Positions 44,464 to 53,455 of a stretch of 58,055 nt of DNA are shown here, piece after piece. The notes under the pieces were generated by a model, which saw nothing but the letters and a program-made list of their open reading frames with translations, had not been told where the DNA came from and did not search any database. Made by a program: the position numbers and the translations under genes. Position 1 is the stretch's first letter, and each line of letters opens with the position of its first letter. Source of the DNA: Acidimicrobiaceae bacterium (GTDB taxonomy: Bacteria > Actinomycetota > Acidimicrobiia > Acidimicrobiales > Bog-793); contig PLKG01000138.1 of the NCBI GenBank assembly GCA_003140595.1, forward strand, positions 1-58,055, read 5' to 3'.

Positions 44464-45387
44464 CTAATCGGAGACGGCTTCGGGACGACCGAAAAGATAG
44501 CCCTGACCGGCCTGAACGCCGACTCCCCTGAGAAGGTTGAGCTCCTCCTCGGTCTCGATGCCTTCGGCGAGGCTCATCGCGCCCAAACGATCCGCGAGCG
44601 CCTTCAGGGCGGCGGCCATCGCCTCTTTCATCGGGTCCGACTCGATCCCGCGCGTGACGTCGATGTCGATCTTGATTATGTCGGCATGAACATCGAACAG
44701 GCTGTTAAAACTGACCGACCCCGACCCGGTGTCGTCCAGGGCGATCCGCACACCTGTAGCACGAAGCGCGCCTACGGCTTCGCTCACTTCGTCGAAGTCT
44801 CCGGCGGCGGCATTCTCGGTGATCTCCAGAACCACACGCTTCGGATCAACCTCGCCGAGAACATCCCGGAGCTCTTCGGACCCGGCCGTCGTCGGGGAAA
44901 CGTTGAGAGAGATGAACGCTTCGTGTGGCAGACGTTCCAGGTGTGCGAGGGCCGTACGGATCGCTGTCATTTCGATCTCGAGCAACAGCCCGACCTCGGC
45001 GGCCTCCGCGAACCATGTACGTGGCGAGACGGCCGAGTCCCCGGGGAAACGGGCGAGTGCCTCGTAGCCGATCACCTTGGTCGTAGCCAGATCGACGATG
45101 GGCTGGAACACGACTCGAATCGAGCCGTCCGATGGGAGGTCCTCGACGCGGCGACGGACTTCGGTCAACCGCTCGTCCTCTGGCGATAAGTCGACTTGCT
45201 CGGACACGACACTTTCGGGGGACTGCTCGGCAACAACGTCCTCGACAAGTCCGGGGCCGTCGACTGGCTGCTCGTCCGCTGGCGGAGAGTCGACCTGCTC
45301 AAACACGACACTTTCGGGGGACTGCTCGGCAGGATCTGACGCACGCGGCTTGGCCGCAGGCTTGACGGCCTCGCGCGAACGGCTCAC
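44464..45387 (-). CDS. EAL-domain cyclic di-GMP phosphodiesterase with a repeated acidic tail
   Basis: A 307-residue cytoplasmic protein. Residues about 85-305 form an EAL domain with the catalytic set intact: GYEALARF, SLNVSP (Asn), VLEITEN (Glu), ALDDTGSG (Asp-Asp), IIKIDID (Lys) and SLAEGIETEEEL (Glu). It should hydrolyse c-di-GMP to pGpG. The first 80 residues are disordered and acidic and contain two copies of AEQSPESVV spaced 33 residues apart. No sensory domain is present. It sits downstream of the MerR-TetR gene on the same strand, 76 bases apart, with no clear functional link. Confidence 0.85.
   Translation of the reverse strand: MSRSREAVKPAAKPRASDPAEQSPESVVFEQVDSPPADEQPVDGPGLVEDVVAEQSPESVVSEQVDLSPEDERLTEVRRRVEDLPSDGSIRVVFQPIVDLATTKVIGYEALARFPGDSAVSPRTWFAEAAEVGLLLEIEMTAIRTALAHLERLPHEAFISLNVSPTTAGSEELRDVLGEVDPKRVVLEITENAAAGDFDEVSEAVGALRATGVRIALDDTGSGSVSFNSLFDVHADIIKIDIDVTRGIESDPMKEAMAAALKALADRLGAMSLAEGIETEEELNLLRGVGVQAGQGYLFGRPEAVSD
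45190..45331. repeat. Internal direct repeat in the EAL gene
   Basis: Two 43-bp copies (45190-45232 and 45289-45331) differ at three positions and start 99 bp apart, that is 33 codons, so the frame is kept. They encode the AEQSPESVV repeats in the disordered N-terminus. The arrangement suggests a recent in-frame tandem duplication. Confidence 0.7.
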
Positions 45388-45645
45388 CCTGCTCCCTTTC
45401 CTGGCCAGTGTCCCGCCTCCTTGCGCGTTCGCTCACCTATTTCATCGTCCATCGGACGAAGCGACTTAAGAATGCCACTTGTCGCAGTGCGAGCACGGGA
45501 CTTCCTCTGACTCCGGCGGCAGGACGACGGCGCCCGACAGCTTGCGGCCTGACCTGACCGGCGACTAGGCGACTCGACCAAGAAACGAGCGGTACGCTCC
45601 AGGCGCCGTCGTAAGAAGTGCACGATGTTTCGAGGTGGCAGCCGA

Positions 45646-47103
45646 TTGAACCTGCTCTTGGTGACACTGGATCAATTCCGGGGCGAGTGCCTGTCGGCTG
45701 GCGGTCATCGGGTGGTCCGCACCCCGAATCTCGACCGTCTCGCCGCGTCGGGTGTTCGCTTCGATCGCCACTACAGCCAGGCCGCGCCTTGCTCGCCGGG
45801 GCGCGCCTGTCTTTACACCGGCACCTATCAGATGAACAATCGGGTCGTCACGAACGGCACACCGCTCGATGACCGGCTGGACAACCTGGCGCGAGCCGGT
45901 CGTCGGGCCGGGTTCGATCCCACATTGTTCGGGTACACCGACCAGGGAGTCGACCCGCGTGTCGTCCGGAGCCCTGACGACCCGCGCCTTTCCAGCTATG
46001 AGGGGGTGCTGCCAGGCTTCACAGTGGGTCTCGATCTCACCGGCGAGCACGCGAGATGGACCGAGTGGCTCCGGGACCTCGGCTTCGACGTGGGCTCGGG
46101 AGGTCACGAGACACTGGCGACCGAGCCAAGACGGCCTGAGGACGTCGGCGTGTCCGCTTTCCTCACGACCTGTTACCTGGACTGGCTCGAGCGACAGGAC
46201 CGCCCGTGGTTCGCCCACCTGAGCTACTTGAGACCGCATCCTCCTTACGCCGCCGCGGGCCGCTGGGCAGTCGCCTTCGACCCCGATGAGGTCGACATGC
46301 CCATCGCCCCATCGCCGCATCGCCATCGGCTTCATGAGGCGGCGCTCGGCTTGGCGGAAACGGCGGCTCCGACCGACGAGGGCGCGCTCCGCTCGATGCG
46401 CGCCCAGTACTACGGGATGATCGGAGACGTGGATGCCCAACTGGGCCGGGTCTGGGACGCCCTCGAGCGGCTCGGCCAGTGGGAGGACACTTTCGTGCTT
46501 GTCACCTCGGATCATGGCGATCAGCTCGGAGACCACGGACTCACGAACAAGCTCGGCTTCTTCGAGGAGAGCTACAGAGTGCCGGGCATCGTGCGCGCCC
46601 CCGGGCCTGGCGCGGCTCGCGGGAGGGTTGTCGACGCCTTCACCGAGAACATCGACTTCTTCCCGACTGTTTGCGAGGCTCTCGGTCTCGAGGTCCCCTC
46701 TCAGTGCGACGGGCTGGCACTGACTGCTTTCCTCGAAGGACGCGATCCCCCATGGTGGCGCTCCGCGGCGGCCTGGGAGTTCGACTGGCGGTATCTGGGC
46801 CTTCCCGGAGGCGCCTTCGACTGGCCTTGGGACCGGCATCTCGAGCGGGACAACCTCGCCGTACGGCGTTTCGACGACGGTGCCTACGTCCAATTCGGCG
46901 ACGGCTCCTGGCGCTGCTACGACCTCGGCGCGGACCCGACCTGGCGCACAGAAGTCGAGGACACGTCCCGGATCCTCCGCTACGCACAATCGATGCTCGC
47001 CTGGCGGGCAGAGCACGCGGATCGGCAAGTCACGAGCTTCCTTCTGGAAAGCGGCGGGGTCGGCCGCTGGCCGACCGGGTCGATCGTGGCGCCGGCAGAG
47101 TGA
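45646..47103 (+). CDS. Sulfatase/phosphonate monoester hydrolase-like enzyme
   Basis: An approximately 485-residue alkaline phosphatase-superfamily hydrolase. The metal site begins at LNLLLVTLDQFRGE, the formylglycine motif CxPxR is present (APCSPGRACLYTGTY), and the second metal motif is TSDHGDQLGDHG. The pattern is close to phosphonate monoester hydrolases and arylsulfatases, which cleave phosphate or sulfate esters after Cys is converted to formylglycine. No formylglycine-generating enzyme is in the window. The TTG at 45646 is preferred: AGGTGG lies seven bases before it and the family usually begins here. The ATG at 45625 is the alternative. There is no signal peptide, so it is cytoplasmic. 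Confidence 0.82.
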   Translation: MNLLLVTLDQFRGECLSAGGHRVVRTPNLDRLAASGVRFDRHYSQAAPCSPGRACLYTGTYQMNNRVVTNGTPLDDRLDNLARAGRRAGFDPTLFGYTDQGVDPRVVRSPDDPRLSSYEGVLPGFTVGLDLTGEHARWTEWLRDLGFDVGSGGHETLATEPRRPEDVGVSAFLTTCYLDWLERQDRPWFAHLSYLRPHPPYAAAGRWAVAFDPDEVDMPIAPSPHRHRLHEAALGLAETAAPTDEGALRSMRAQYYGMIGDVDAQLGRVWDALERLGQWEDTFVLVTSDHGDQLGDHGLTNKLGFFEESYRVPGIVRAPGPGAARGRVVDAFTENIDFFPTVCEALGLEVPSQCDGLALTAFLEGRDPPWWRSAAAWEFDWRYLGLPGGAFDWPWDRHLERDNLAVRRFDDGAYVQFGDGSWRCYDLGADPTWRTEVEDTSRILRYAQSMLAWRAEHADRQVTSFLLESGGVGRWPTGSIVAPAE

Positions 47104-47352
47104 CCACGCGAGGGCTGTGATTGCCGATCGACGACGACCGTGATGTTCGGACCGCCGATCAAGGCGATGGTGGCGACGAGACTGACGCAATCAGAGGCTT
47201 TTGCTCGTTGTAGGTGTCAAGTTCGCGAACTTGGCGTCGACAATTCTCTTGATGAACGTCCATGCGATCTTTCGCTCGTCGGTGTCCTCGCCACCCCGTC
47301 GACCGGCTGCACTCTCCGACCGGAGGCTCGTGGGGAAACCGCGAGCGATCCG

Positions 47353-49197
47353 ATGACCGTCTTCAACCGAGTCGTCCCGACCGAGGAACACCCACCAGCA
47401 CCCGCCGCCAAGGCGGAGGAGCGCGGCACCGAGGATCAGTTCAGGTCTCTCGTCGCGAACATCCCTGGCGCCGTCTACCGCCGCGAGTGCGTCGAACCTT
47501 GGAGGATGCGATTCATCAGTGATCATGTCGAAATGCTCACCGGCTACCCGGCGAGCGAGTTCGTGCAGGAGAACCTACGACCCTTCGAGTCGGTCATTTG
47601 TCCTGCCGATCTCGATCACGTGCGCGGCGTAGTCCGCGAGGCACTTAGCCGAGGGGACGCCTTCTCGCTCGAGTACCGCGTGATCCACGCGAACGGCTCT
47701 TCCCGGTGGGTCGCCGAACACGGTCGAGGTACGGCCGATTCCGGCGGGAGGCCGCTGTGGATAGACGGCGTGATCCTCGATCTTTCCGCCCAGAGGGAGA
47801 CCGAACGGCTGAGTGAGCGTGGCGAGGTGCATCGTCGTCATCAGACGGGACATGACTTTCTGACATGTCTCCCGGATCGGACTCTCATCCGAGACCGTCT
47901 CCAGCAGATGCTGCTGCGATCTCAACGGGATCACTTCCTCATCGCCGCCTTCCTCGTCGATCTGGACAACTTCCGGACCGTCAATGAGAGGCTGGGACAA
48001 CAGGCCGGGGACGAGCTGTTGAAGGCGGTGGCCGCGCGCCTCACGAGTGTGCTCCGGGCGAGCGACACCGTCGGGCGACCCGGGGGCGACGAGTTCGCGA
48101 TCCTGGCCGAAGGACTGTCGCTTGCTGCCGGTCCGGAACTGCTCGCCGAGAGACTGCTCGACTCCATGAAGGAGCCTTTCCGAGTCGAAGGTTTCGTCGA
48201 CATTCCGCTTTCGATCACGGCAAGCATCGGGATCGCGACCAACGACGGTGATGAGCCGGACGATCTCCTACGCGACGCAGCCATCGCGCTGTGCCAGGCG
48301 AAGGCCCAGGGGCGGAACTGTCACGTCTGGTTCAAGCCCGAGATGAAGACCGCCGCGATGGAGCGGCTCGAGATCGAGGCCGATCTCCGGGAGGCCCTGC
48401 AGGAGAACCAGTTCTTCATCCTCTACCAACCGATATTCGAACTTGACCACGTCGGGGTGTGCGGCGCCGAAGCACAGCTGCGCTGGCGGCATCCCGTCCG
48501 GGGCATCGTCGACCCGGAGTCATTCATGCCTGTGCTGGAGGAGACGGGGATGGTCGCACCGGTCGGGTCGTGGCTGCTGAGGCAGGCCTGCCGACGGGCC
48601 GCCACATGGCATCGGCTCGGCCACCACCTGACGATGTCGATCAACGTCTCGACGCTTCAGCTCGAGACCGACGACATCGTCGAGCAGGTGCGGGGTGCTC
48701 TCTCGGCCACGGCGCTTGAACCCAGATCACTGATCATCAATGTCGCCGAGCAGAGCTTGACAAAGGACATGGAGACGATGCTCGGCAGGCTTCGCGCGCT
48801 CAAGGAGCTTGGCGTGCTCGTCTCGGTCGACGACACGGGCGCCGGCTATTCCGCCCTGTCCCGTCTTCGCCACGTCCCGATCGACGCCATCAAGATCGAC
48901 CGGTCGTTCGTCGCCGCGATGGGCGACTCGCCCGAAGCCGTCAGCTCCGTCCACAACCTTGTCCAGTTGGGCCGGACGCTCGGCATCGAGACGCTCGCCG
49001 AGGGCATCGAGCAGAGCTGGCAGCTCGCAAGCCTCCAGGATGAGCACTGCAGGTTCGGCCAGGGGTCATTGTTCTCCCAACCGATCGCTCCCGAAGCCCT
49101 GGAGGCCATCCTCGGCCTCGAACCCGTTGTCCCGATAAGAGGCCACCTTCCGCGTCAGAGCCGCCCGGCGTCCACTATCCGGCGAAGGAACTGCTGA
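47353..49197 (+). CDS. PAS-GGDEF-EAL cyclic di-GMP signalling protein
   Basis: About 614 residues. A PAS domain (residues about 30-150: FRSLVANIPGAVYRRECVEP, RFISDHVEMLTGYPASEF) is followed by a GGDEF domain (LPDRTLIRDRLQQML, RPGGDEFAIL) and an EAL domain. The GGDEF loop is intact, with an RASD inhibitory site five residues before it, so synthase activity with product inhibition is expected. The EAL domain has EAQ instead of EAL (GAEAQLRWRHP) but keeps VDDTGAGYS, IDAIKIDRS and LAEGIEQ. The ATG at 47353 has no good ribosome-binding site, and the earlier ATG at 47140 adds no domain. The 3' end overlaps the next, convergent gene by 43 bases. Confidence 0.82.
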   Translation: MTVFNRVVPTEEHPPAPAAKAEERGTEDQFRSLVANIPGAVYRRECVEPWRMRFISDHVEMLTGYPASEFVQENLRPFESVICPADLDHVRGVVREALSRGDAFSLEYRVIHANGSSRWVAEHGRGTADSGGRPLWIDGVILDLSAQRETERLSERGEVHRRHQTGHDFLTCLPDRTLIRDRLQQMLLRSQRDHFLIAAFLVDLDNFRTVNERLGQQAGDELLKAVAARLTSVLRASDTVGRPGGDEFAILAEGLSLAAGPELLAERLLDSMKEPFRVEGFVDIPLSITASIGIATNDGDEPDDLLRDAAIALCQAKAQGRNCHVWFKPEMKTAAMERLEIEADLREALQENQFFILYQPIFELDHVGVCGAEAQLRWRHPVRGIVDPESFMPVLEETGMVAPVGSWLLRQACRRAATWHRLGHHLTMSINVSTLQLETDDIVEQVRGALSATALEPRSLIINVAEQSLTKDMETMLGRLRALKELGVLVSVDDTGAGYSALSRLRHVPIDAIKIDRSFVAAMGDSPEAVSSVHNLVQLGRTLGIETLAEGIEQSWQLASLQDEHCRFGQGSLFSQPIAPEALEAILGLEPVVPIRGHLPRQSRPASTIRRRNC

Positions 49198-49982
49198 GTA
49201 CGACTGTTGACGGGGGCGGTGAACACCTGTCTTGGCGGGCCCTGTTCGAGTATCACGCCTTCGTCCAAGAAGCAGACCCGGTCGGCGATGTCCCTGGCGA
49301 AGCCCATCTCATGAGTGGCTATCAACATGGTCATGCCGGCATCGGCCAGCTCCCGGATAACGCCGAGCACCTCTGACACGAGCTCGGGATCAAGTGCGCT
49401 CGTCACCTCGTCCAACAACATGATCCCCGGCCGCATCGCGAGAGCCCGGACGATCGCGACCCGCTGTTGCTGACCGCCGGAGAGCCGGTCGGGATAGTCG
49501 TCCCGTTTGTCGGAGAGGCCGAAGCGGACAAGCAGCGCCCGTCCCGCCTCCTCGGCTTGGTCGCGTGGGACCCCGAGAACTCGAATCGGCCCGAGGGTGA
49601 TGTTGCGGAGCACCGTCATGTGCGGGAACAGGTTGAAGGACTGGAAGACAATGCCGATGTGGCGTCGCACCGCGTTCTCGTCGACTCCAGGCGCCGTGAC
49701 ATCTTGGCCCCAGAGCAAGATACGTCCGCGATTGACCGGCTCCAGAAGGTTCACGCACCGAAGCAGCGTGGACTTGCCCGATCCCGATGCTCCGATGAGA
49801 CAGATGACCTCATGGGGCGCCACGGACAGGTCTATCCCGCGCAGGATCTCGAGGACGCCGAACGACTTGTGGACGCCTTCCAGCCGGACCGCCTCCTGGC
49901 CGACGAGAGCCGGGTTCCCGCTCAGCGACGCGTCGCCGCGCGCGGCCCCGCCGAACCCTCCGGTGGCGTCCGCCTCGCTCAT
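49155..49982 (-). CDS. glnQ: Polar amino acid ABC importer ATPase
   Basis: A 275-residue ATPase of the GlnQ/HisP type: Walker A GASGSGKST, LLRCVNLLEPVNRG, signature LSGGQQQR, Walker B IMLLDEVTSALDPE, switch THEMGFARD. The N-terminal 28 residues are a Gly/Ala-rich extension. The ATG overlaps the permease stop (ATGA); the ORF track start adds 97 shadow residues. It completes a three-gene operon with the binding protein and permease. Its 3' end overlaps the convergent PAS-GGDEF-EAL gene by 43 bases. Confidence 0.92.
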   Translation of the reverse strand: MSEADATGGFGGAARGDASLSGNPALVGQEAVRLEGVHKSFGVLEILRGIDLSVAPHEVICLIGASGSGKSTLLRCVNLLEPVNRGRILLWGQDVTAPGVDENAVRRHIGIVFQSFNLFPHMTVLRNITLGPIRVLGVPRDQAEEAGRALLVRFGLSDKRDDYPDRLSGGQQQRVAIVRALAMRPGIMLLDEVTSALDPELVSEVLGVIRELADAGMTMLIATHEMGFARDIADRVCFLDEGVILEQGPPRQVFTAPVNSRTQQFLRRIVDAGRL

Positions 49983-50923
49983 CTGACCGTTGCGCCCCCG
50001 GCCATCCGGCGACTTACGTCGCGGGCTATGAGGCGGTCGGTGAAGCGAGCTAGCGGGATGGTCAAGCACAGGAACAAGAGCGCGGCAACCGTGTAGGACG
50101 AGTACACGAACAACGTCGAGCTGTCGATCTGCGCTGCCCGGTTCGCCTCGATCACCGCACCGAGCGTCGACACGAGCGCGGTGTCCTTCTGCAGGCTTAT
50201 GAAGTCGTTCAACAGCGGCGGGATCACGGTGCGAACAGCCTGCGGGAGCACCACGAAACGCAGGGACTTCCACTGCGACAACCCGAGCGATCGAGCTGCT
50301 GCCACCTGGCTCTGGTGCACCGAGTTGATGCCGGCCCGGTAAACCTCGGCCACATAGGCCGAGTACGACAGCACGAGTGCGACGATGCCGTACACGAAGT
50401 CCGACTGCGTGGAGACTCCGCGTATGTAAAGGGCCGGGGCGCCGAACCCGATGCCGTAGATCACGATAATGAGCGGCACTCCCCTGAAGACATCGGTATA
50501 CACCACAGCCAGCATGCGGAACGGGAACAGGACCGGATTGCGCAGTTGGCGCAGCACCGCGATCACGAGAGCGAAGAACAGGATCAGCACCTCGGCGATG
50601 AGGAACATCTCGATGTTCAAGATGAGCCCCTTGCCCACCGAGTAGAGCCCCTTGCTCGGATCGCCGAGGAAGGCCTGTTTCATCTGCTGCGGATTGAAAA
50701 AGGTGTGCCGCACCGCGGCGGCGCCCGGTGCGAACACGAACAGAGCTATCACACCTCCGATGAACACCACGGTGCTCACCGTTGAGACCGCGGCAGCGCG
50801 TTGGCCGCCGAGCAGGTGTGACCCCCTGCCATTGCCCTCGAAGCTGCCCGGTGCGGGGGCACCGGCGGCGACCAGGGTCTGCTGGTCTAAGTAGGTGCCC
50901 CCGCGACTCCCCCTGACGGGCAA
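49979..50923 (-). CDS. Polar amino acid ABC importer permease
   Basis: A 314-residue HisM/GlnP-type permease. The transmembrane core starts near residue 45 and includes the family segment VYTDVFRGVPLIIVIYGIGF and the EAA loop VAAARSLGLSQWKSLRFVVLPQAVRTVIPPLLNDFISLQKDTAL. The N-terminal 45 residues are hydrophilic, and a long periplasmic loop (TFFNPQQMKQAFLGDPSKGL) follows helix 1. A homodimer probably forms the channel, since there is only one permease gene. The TTG start has AAGGAAG about ten bases upstream. It begins 25 bases after the binding protein gene. Confidence 0.88.
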   Translation of the reverse strand: MPVRGSRGGTYLDQQTLVAAGAPAPGSFEGNGRGSHLLGGQRAAAVSTVSTVVFIGGVIALFVFAPGAAAVRHTFFNPQQMKQAFLGDPSKGLYSVGKGLILNIEMFLIAEVLILFFALVIAVLRQLRNPVLFPFRMLAVVYTDVFRGVPLIIVIYGIGFGAPALYIRGVSTQSDFVYGIVALVLSYSAYVAEVYRAGINSVHQSQVAAARSLGLSQWKSLRFVVLPQAVRTVIPPLLNDFISLQKDTALVSTLGAVIEANRAAQIDSSTLFVYSSYTVAALLFLCLTIPLARFTDRLIARDVSRRMAGGATVR

Positions 50924-50948
50924 CCGGTCCGCTTCCTTCCCGCCCTGG

Positions 50949-51827
50949 CTACGGCTTGATCGTCGGGACGGAGGTGTAGATGCCGAGGTACTCCTTTTGG
51001 AACTTGGCGAGTGACCCGTTTGCCTTCAGGGTGGCTATCGCCTTGTTCACACACGCGACGAGTGGATCGTTCTTGGCGAACAGCAGTCCGTAGTGCTCCC
51101 CCGTGCTCGGGAACTGGCCTACCAATACCGACTTCGGTATCTCCGAGGAACTGATGTACTGCGCCGTCGGCGTGTCGGCCACCAGTGCCTGGATCCTGCC
51201 GTCCTGAAGGGCCGACTTGGCGTCGTTGAGAGTGTTGAACACCGAAGGCTGCTGGGTCGGCCGCAGCTCGGTGTTGATGAACGCCAGGCTCGTGGAGCCG
51301 ATCTGGTCGCCGAAGACGTAGGTGCGGAGATCGGCCGGAGTGTGGTGCTTGACGATACGACTGTTCCTCATTGCGATCAGTGCCTGCTGCACGTCGTAGT
51401 AGCTGGCGCTGAAAGACACGACCGTCGCGCGCTCTTCGGTGTAGGAGATCTCGTTGATGTCGAAGTCGAACTTCTTCGGGCCAGGTGCGAAGGAGGCGTC
51501 AAAAGGCTCGACTGTCCATTTCACCTGCGACTTCGAGAAACCGAGCTGCTTGGCGATCGCGTACGCGACCGCACTCTCGTAGCCCTTGCCGTTTGAAGGC
51601 GTGTTGTTGGAGAACCACGGCTCGTACGCCGGGCTGTCGGTCGCGACCGTCAGCGAACCGATCTTGTATACGTCGCGCGCGATCGACGCGTGCGAACACG
51701 AAGAGGCCTTGGCCGTCAAGACAGCCGACGCCGCCTTCGACGAAGACGCTGGCGAGGCCGACGACGCGACCGCAGTCAGACCGAGACCGATCAGGGCAAA
51801 TATCACGAGAACAAAGGTCTTACGCAT
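50949..51827 (-). CDS. Polar amino acid ABC importer binding protein
   Basis: A 292-residue exported protein of binding-protein family 3. A Sec signal peptide (TFVLVIFALIGLGLTAVASSAS) precedes LTVATDSPAYEPWFSNNTPS, the typical first strand of the ligand site, and FDFDINEISYTEERATVVSFS forms the second half of the site. No lipobox cysteine is found. It probably binds a polar amino acid; specificity is not evident. AGGTGAG lies five bases before the ATG. It is the first gene of its operon. Confidence 0.88.
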   Translation of the reverse strand: MRKTFVLVIFALIGLGLTAVASSASPASSSKAASAVLTAKASSCSHASIARDVYKIGSLTVATDSPAYEPWFSNNTPSNGKGYESAVAYAIAKQLGFSKSQVKWTVEPFDASFAPGPKKFDFDINEISYTEERATVVSFSASYYDVQQALIAMRNSRIVKHHTPADLRTYVFGDQIGSTSLAFINTELRPTQQPSVFNTLNDAKSALQDGRIQALVADTPTAQYISSSEIPKSVLVGQFPSTGEHYGLLFAKNDPLVACVNKAIATLKANGSLAKFQKEYLGIYTSVPTIKP

Positions 51828-52162
51828 TTCAGCTCACCTAACTCTTCGCGAAACGGTTTCCTGGTCGCCGCGTCCGGGCGCGCCGCGGTCGCAAGGAAGC
51901 GTATCGCCGGTCCAGGCTCGTCGGCATCGATTGGCTCCAGCGCCAGAATTTGGCTCTCGACCTGTTGACGGCCCGCCTCGGCGCGCATACGGTATCGACA
52001 CTTCGTGCCTGGCGCGACCGGGGGGTTGAGCGCCGGGTACCGCGGTGGAGGGGGTGCCGGCGAGCGACCTCGTTGGCGCCGGCGCCCTCACCACCCACCT
52101 TTGGCCCGACCGACGGATCGTCACCTCCGGTGGCCCTGGCGTCGTGGTTGACTCGAGACTCG
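51828..52162. other. Promoter region of the amino acid importer
   Basis: It contains the importer promoter on the minus strand. GAAACGGTTTC at 51850-51860 is a small perfect inverted repeat 22 bases before the start and could be an operator. No gene was recognised in the rest. Confidence 0.4.
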
Positions 52163-52690
52163 ATGGCCAGAATTGTCGTCACCTCGCGGCTGTCCGACGA
52201 CAAGCTCGAACCGATCGCTGGCCACGAGCCCCTGATGCACAATCGCGGCGGCCAGCTGACAGCCGAAGAGATCGCCAGCCTCCTGCGACCTCGGTACGAT
52301 CGTCTGCCATCTCGAGGATCGGATAGACGAGGCTCTGTTCGCCTTGGCACCGCGTACTGTGGTCGTCACAACGATCTCTGTCGGCTACGACAACGCCGGC
52401 ATAGCCGTTGCGTCAAAGGCCCGTATCGCTCCCGGGGGCCCGCGCCGGACGAAAATGGGTTCTGTGGCGCGCTCGAGTCGGAGCGGCTGTGCGCTGTCGG
52501 CCCCGATGTCTACGAGGACGAGCCGAACCTCAACCCCCGCTTGTCGCCGCGCCTCGGACCGTCCTGCTCCCACGAGTCGATAGCGCGACTCTCGAGACCG
52601 CGCGGCGATGGCACGGCTCGCGACGACCACAGGCGCCGGGCTCCTCGCCGGCGGCCATCCTCCTAACTCCGTCAATTATGAGGTCTACGC
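52163..52690 (+). pseudogene. Decayed D-2-hydroxyacid dehydrogenase (glyoxylate reductase-like)
   Basis: Pieces of one protein occur in order in different frames: MARIVVTSRLSDDKLEPIAG, then DRIDEALFALAPRTVVVTTISVGYDNAG, then LCAVGPDVYEDEPNLNPRL, then VAAPRTVLLPRVDSATLETA, then ARLATTTGAGLLAGGHPPNS. These match the N-terminal catalytic part, the SVGYDNID element, the DVFEDEP-NPRL element and the PHIGSAT element with the C-terminal helix of the family. The whole NAD-binding Rossmann domain (GxGxxG and the catalytic Arg and Glu) is missing, and at least four frame changes occur. The enzyme cannot be functional. Confidence 0.85.
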
Positions 52691-52749
52691 CAAGTGGCCA
52701 TGCCCAGCACCGGGCTTGTGCGCGGTCGATATCCTGCTGAAGCTGCCGT

Positions 52750-53304
52750 CTAGATCCGCACCTCGGCTGCCGGCAGCACCTCGATCGTCCGCCCGGGAAG
52801 TCGCAGCGTCTCCACATGGCTCTTGACCAGCGCGACAACTACCTCGGCGTCGAGCTCGGCGCCGGGCAGCGTGGCCGAGGACGTCGTGTGCGCGTCGCTG
52901 ACCAAAGTGATGTCATATCCGTGAAAAAGGGCGGACAACGCCGTCGTATGTACACAGAAGTCCGACTGCGCACCGGTCAGCACGAGCCGTTGGGCTCCCG
53001 AGGCGGCGAGCACTGCTGTGAGATCGGTATCTGCGAAGCTGTCTCGGTAGGTCTTTTCCACGACTATGTCCGAGTCGAGCCGATCGAGAGCGCCCACGAG
53101 CTGCCATCCGGGGCATCCCGCGGTTAGCTCCGAGCCGTCGGCTTCCGAGTGCTGGATGAACACAACCGCTGCACCGGACTCGTGGGCGCGCTGGAGCAGG
53201 TAATTGATCCGATCGATAACGCCCGCGACGTCCGCGCAGCCGACGACCACCGCCTTCTGCATGTCGATCACGAGCAGCGCCGTCCGAGCCTCGGTGCTTG
53301 GCAC
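52750..53304 (-). CDS. Isochorismatase-family cysteine hydrolase
   Basis: A 184-residue cytoplasmic hydrolase with a complete Asp-Lys-Cys triad: ALLVIDMQ (Asp), VVEKTYRDSF (Lys) and GAQSDFCVHTT (Cys). The family hydrolyses amides and ureas such as nicotinamide, N-carbamoyl compounds and isochorismate; the substrate here is unknown. The GTG start has GAGG eight bases upstream. It is divergent from a nitrilase-family amidase across about 150 bases, suggesting a shared nitrogen role. Confidence 0.85.
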   Translation of the reverse strand: MPSTEARTALLVIDMQKAVVVGCADVAGVIDRINYLLQRAHESGAAVVFIQHSEADGSELTAGCPGWQLVGALDRLDSDIVVEKTYRDSFADTDLTAVLAASGAQRLVLTGAQSDFCVHTTALSALFHGYDITLVSDAHTTSSATLPGAELDAEVVVALVKSHVETLRLPGRTIEVLPAAEVRI

Positions 53305-53455
53305 GGCAACATCCTCGCGTACGCCGTTGCTGACCTGTGAGACGACGGCTAGACAGTCCGTTCACTCACTAGGTTGGATGCGTGTGCCAGATGGTCGGTA
53401 ATGGACAGCGCCAGAAAGTGTGCAACACGGGCCCGCACGTAGCGGAGGTCTGATG

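Noticed and set aside
45565-47190. 541-codon minus-strand ORF
   Set aside because: Antisense to the sulfatase-like gene, whose CSPGR and metal motifs are intact.
51850-51860. GAAACGGTTTC as a third LacI operator
   Set aside because: It has an odd length and lacks the outer TGG/CCA of the two sites at the lacI gene; listed only as a possible unrelated operator.
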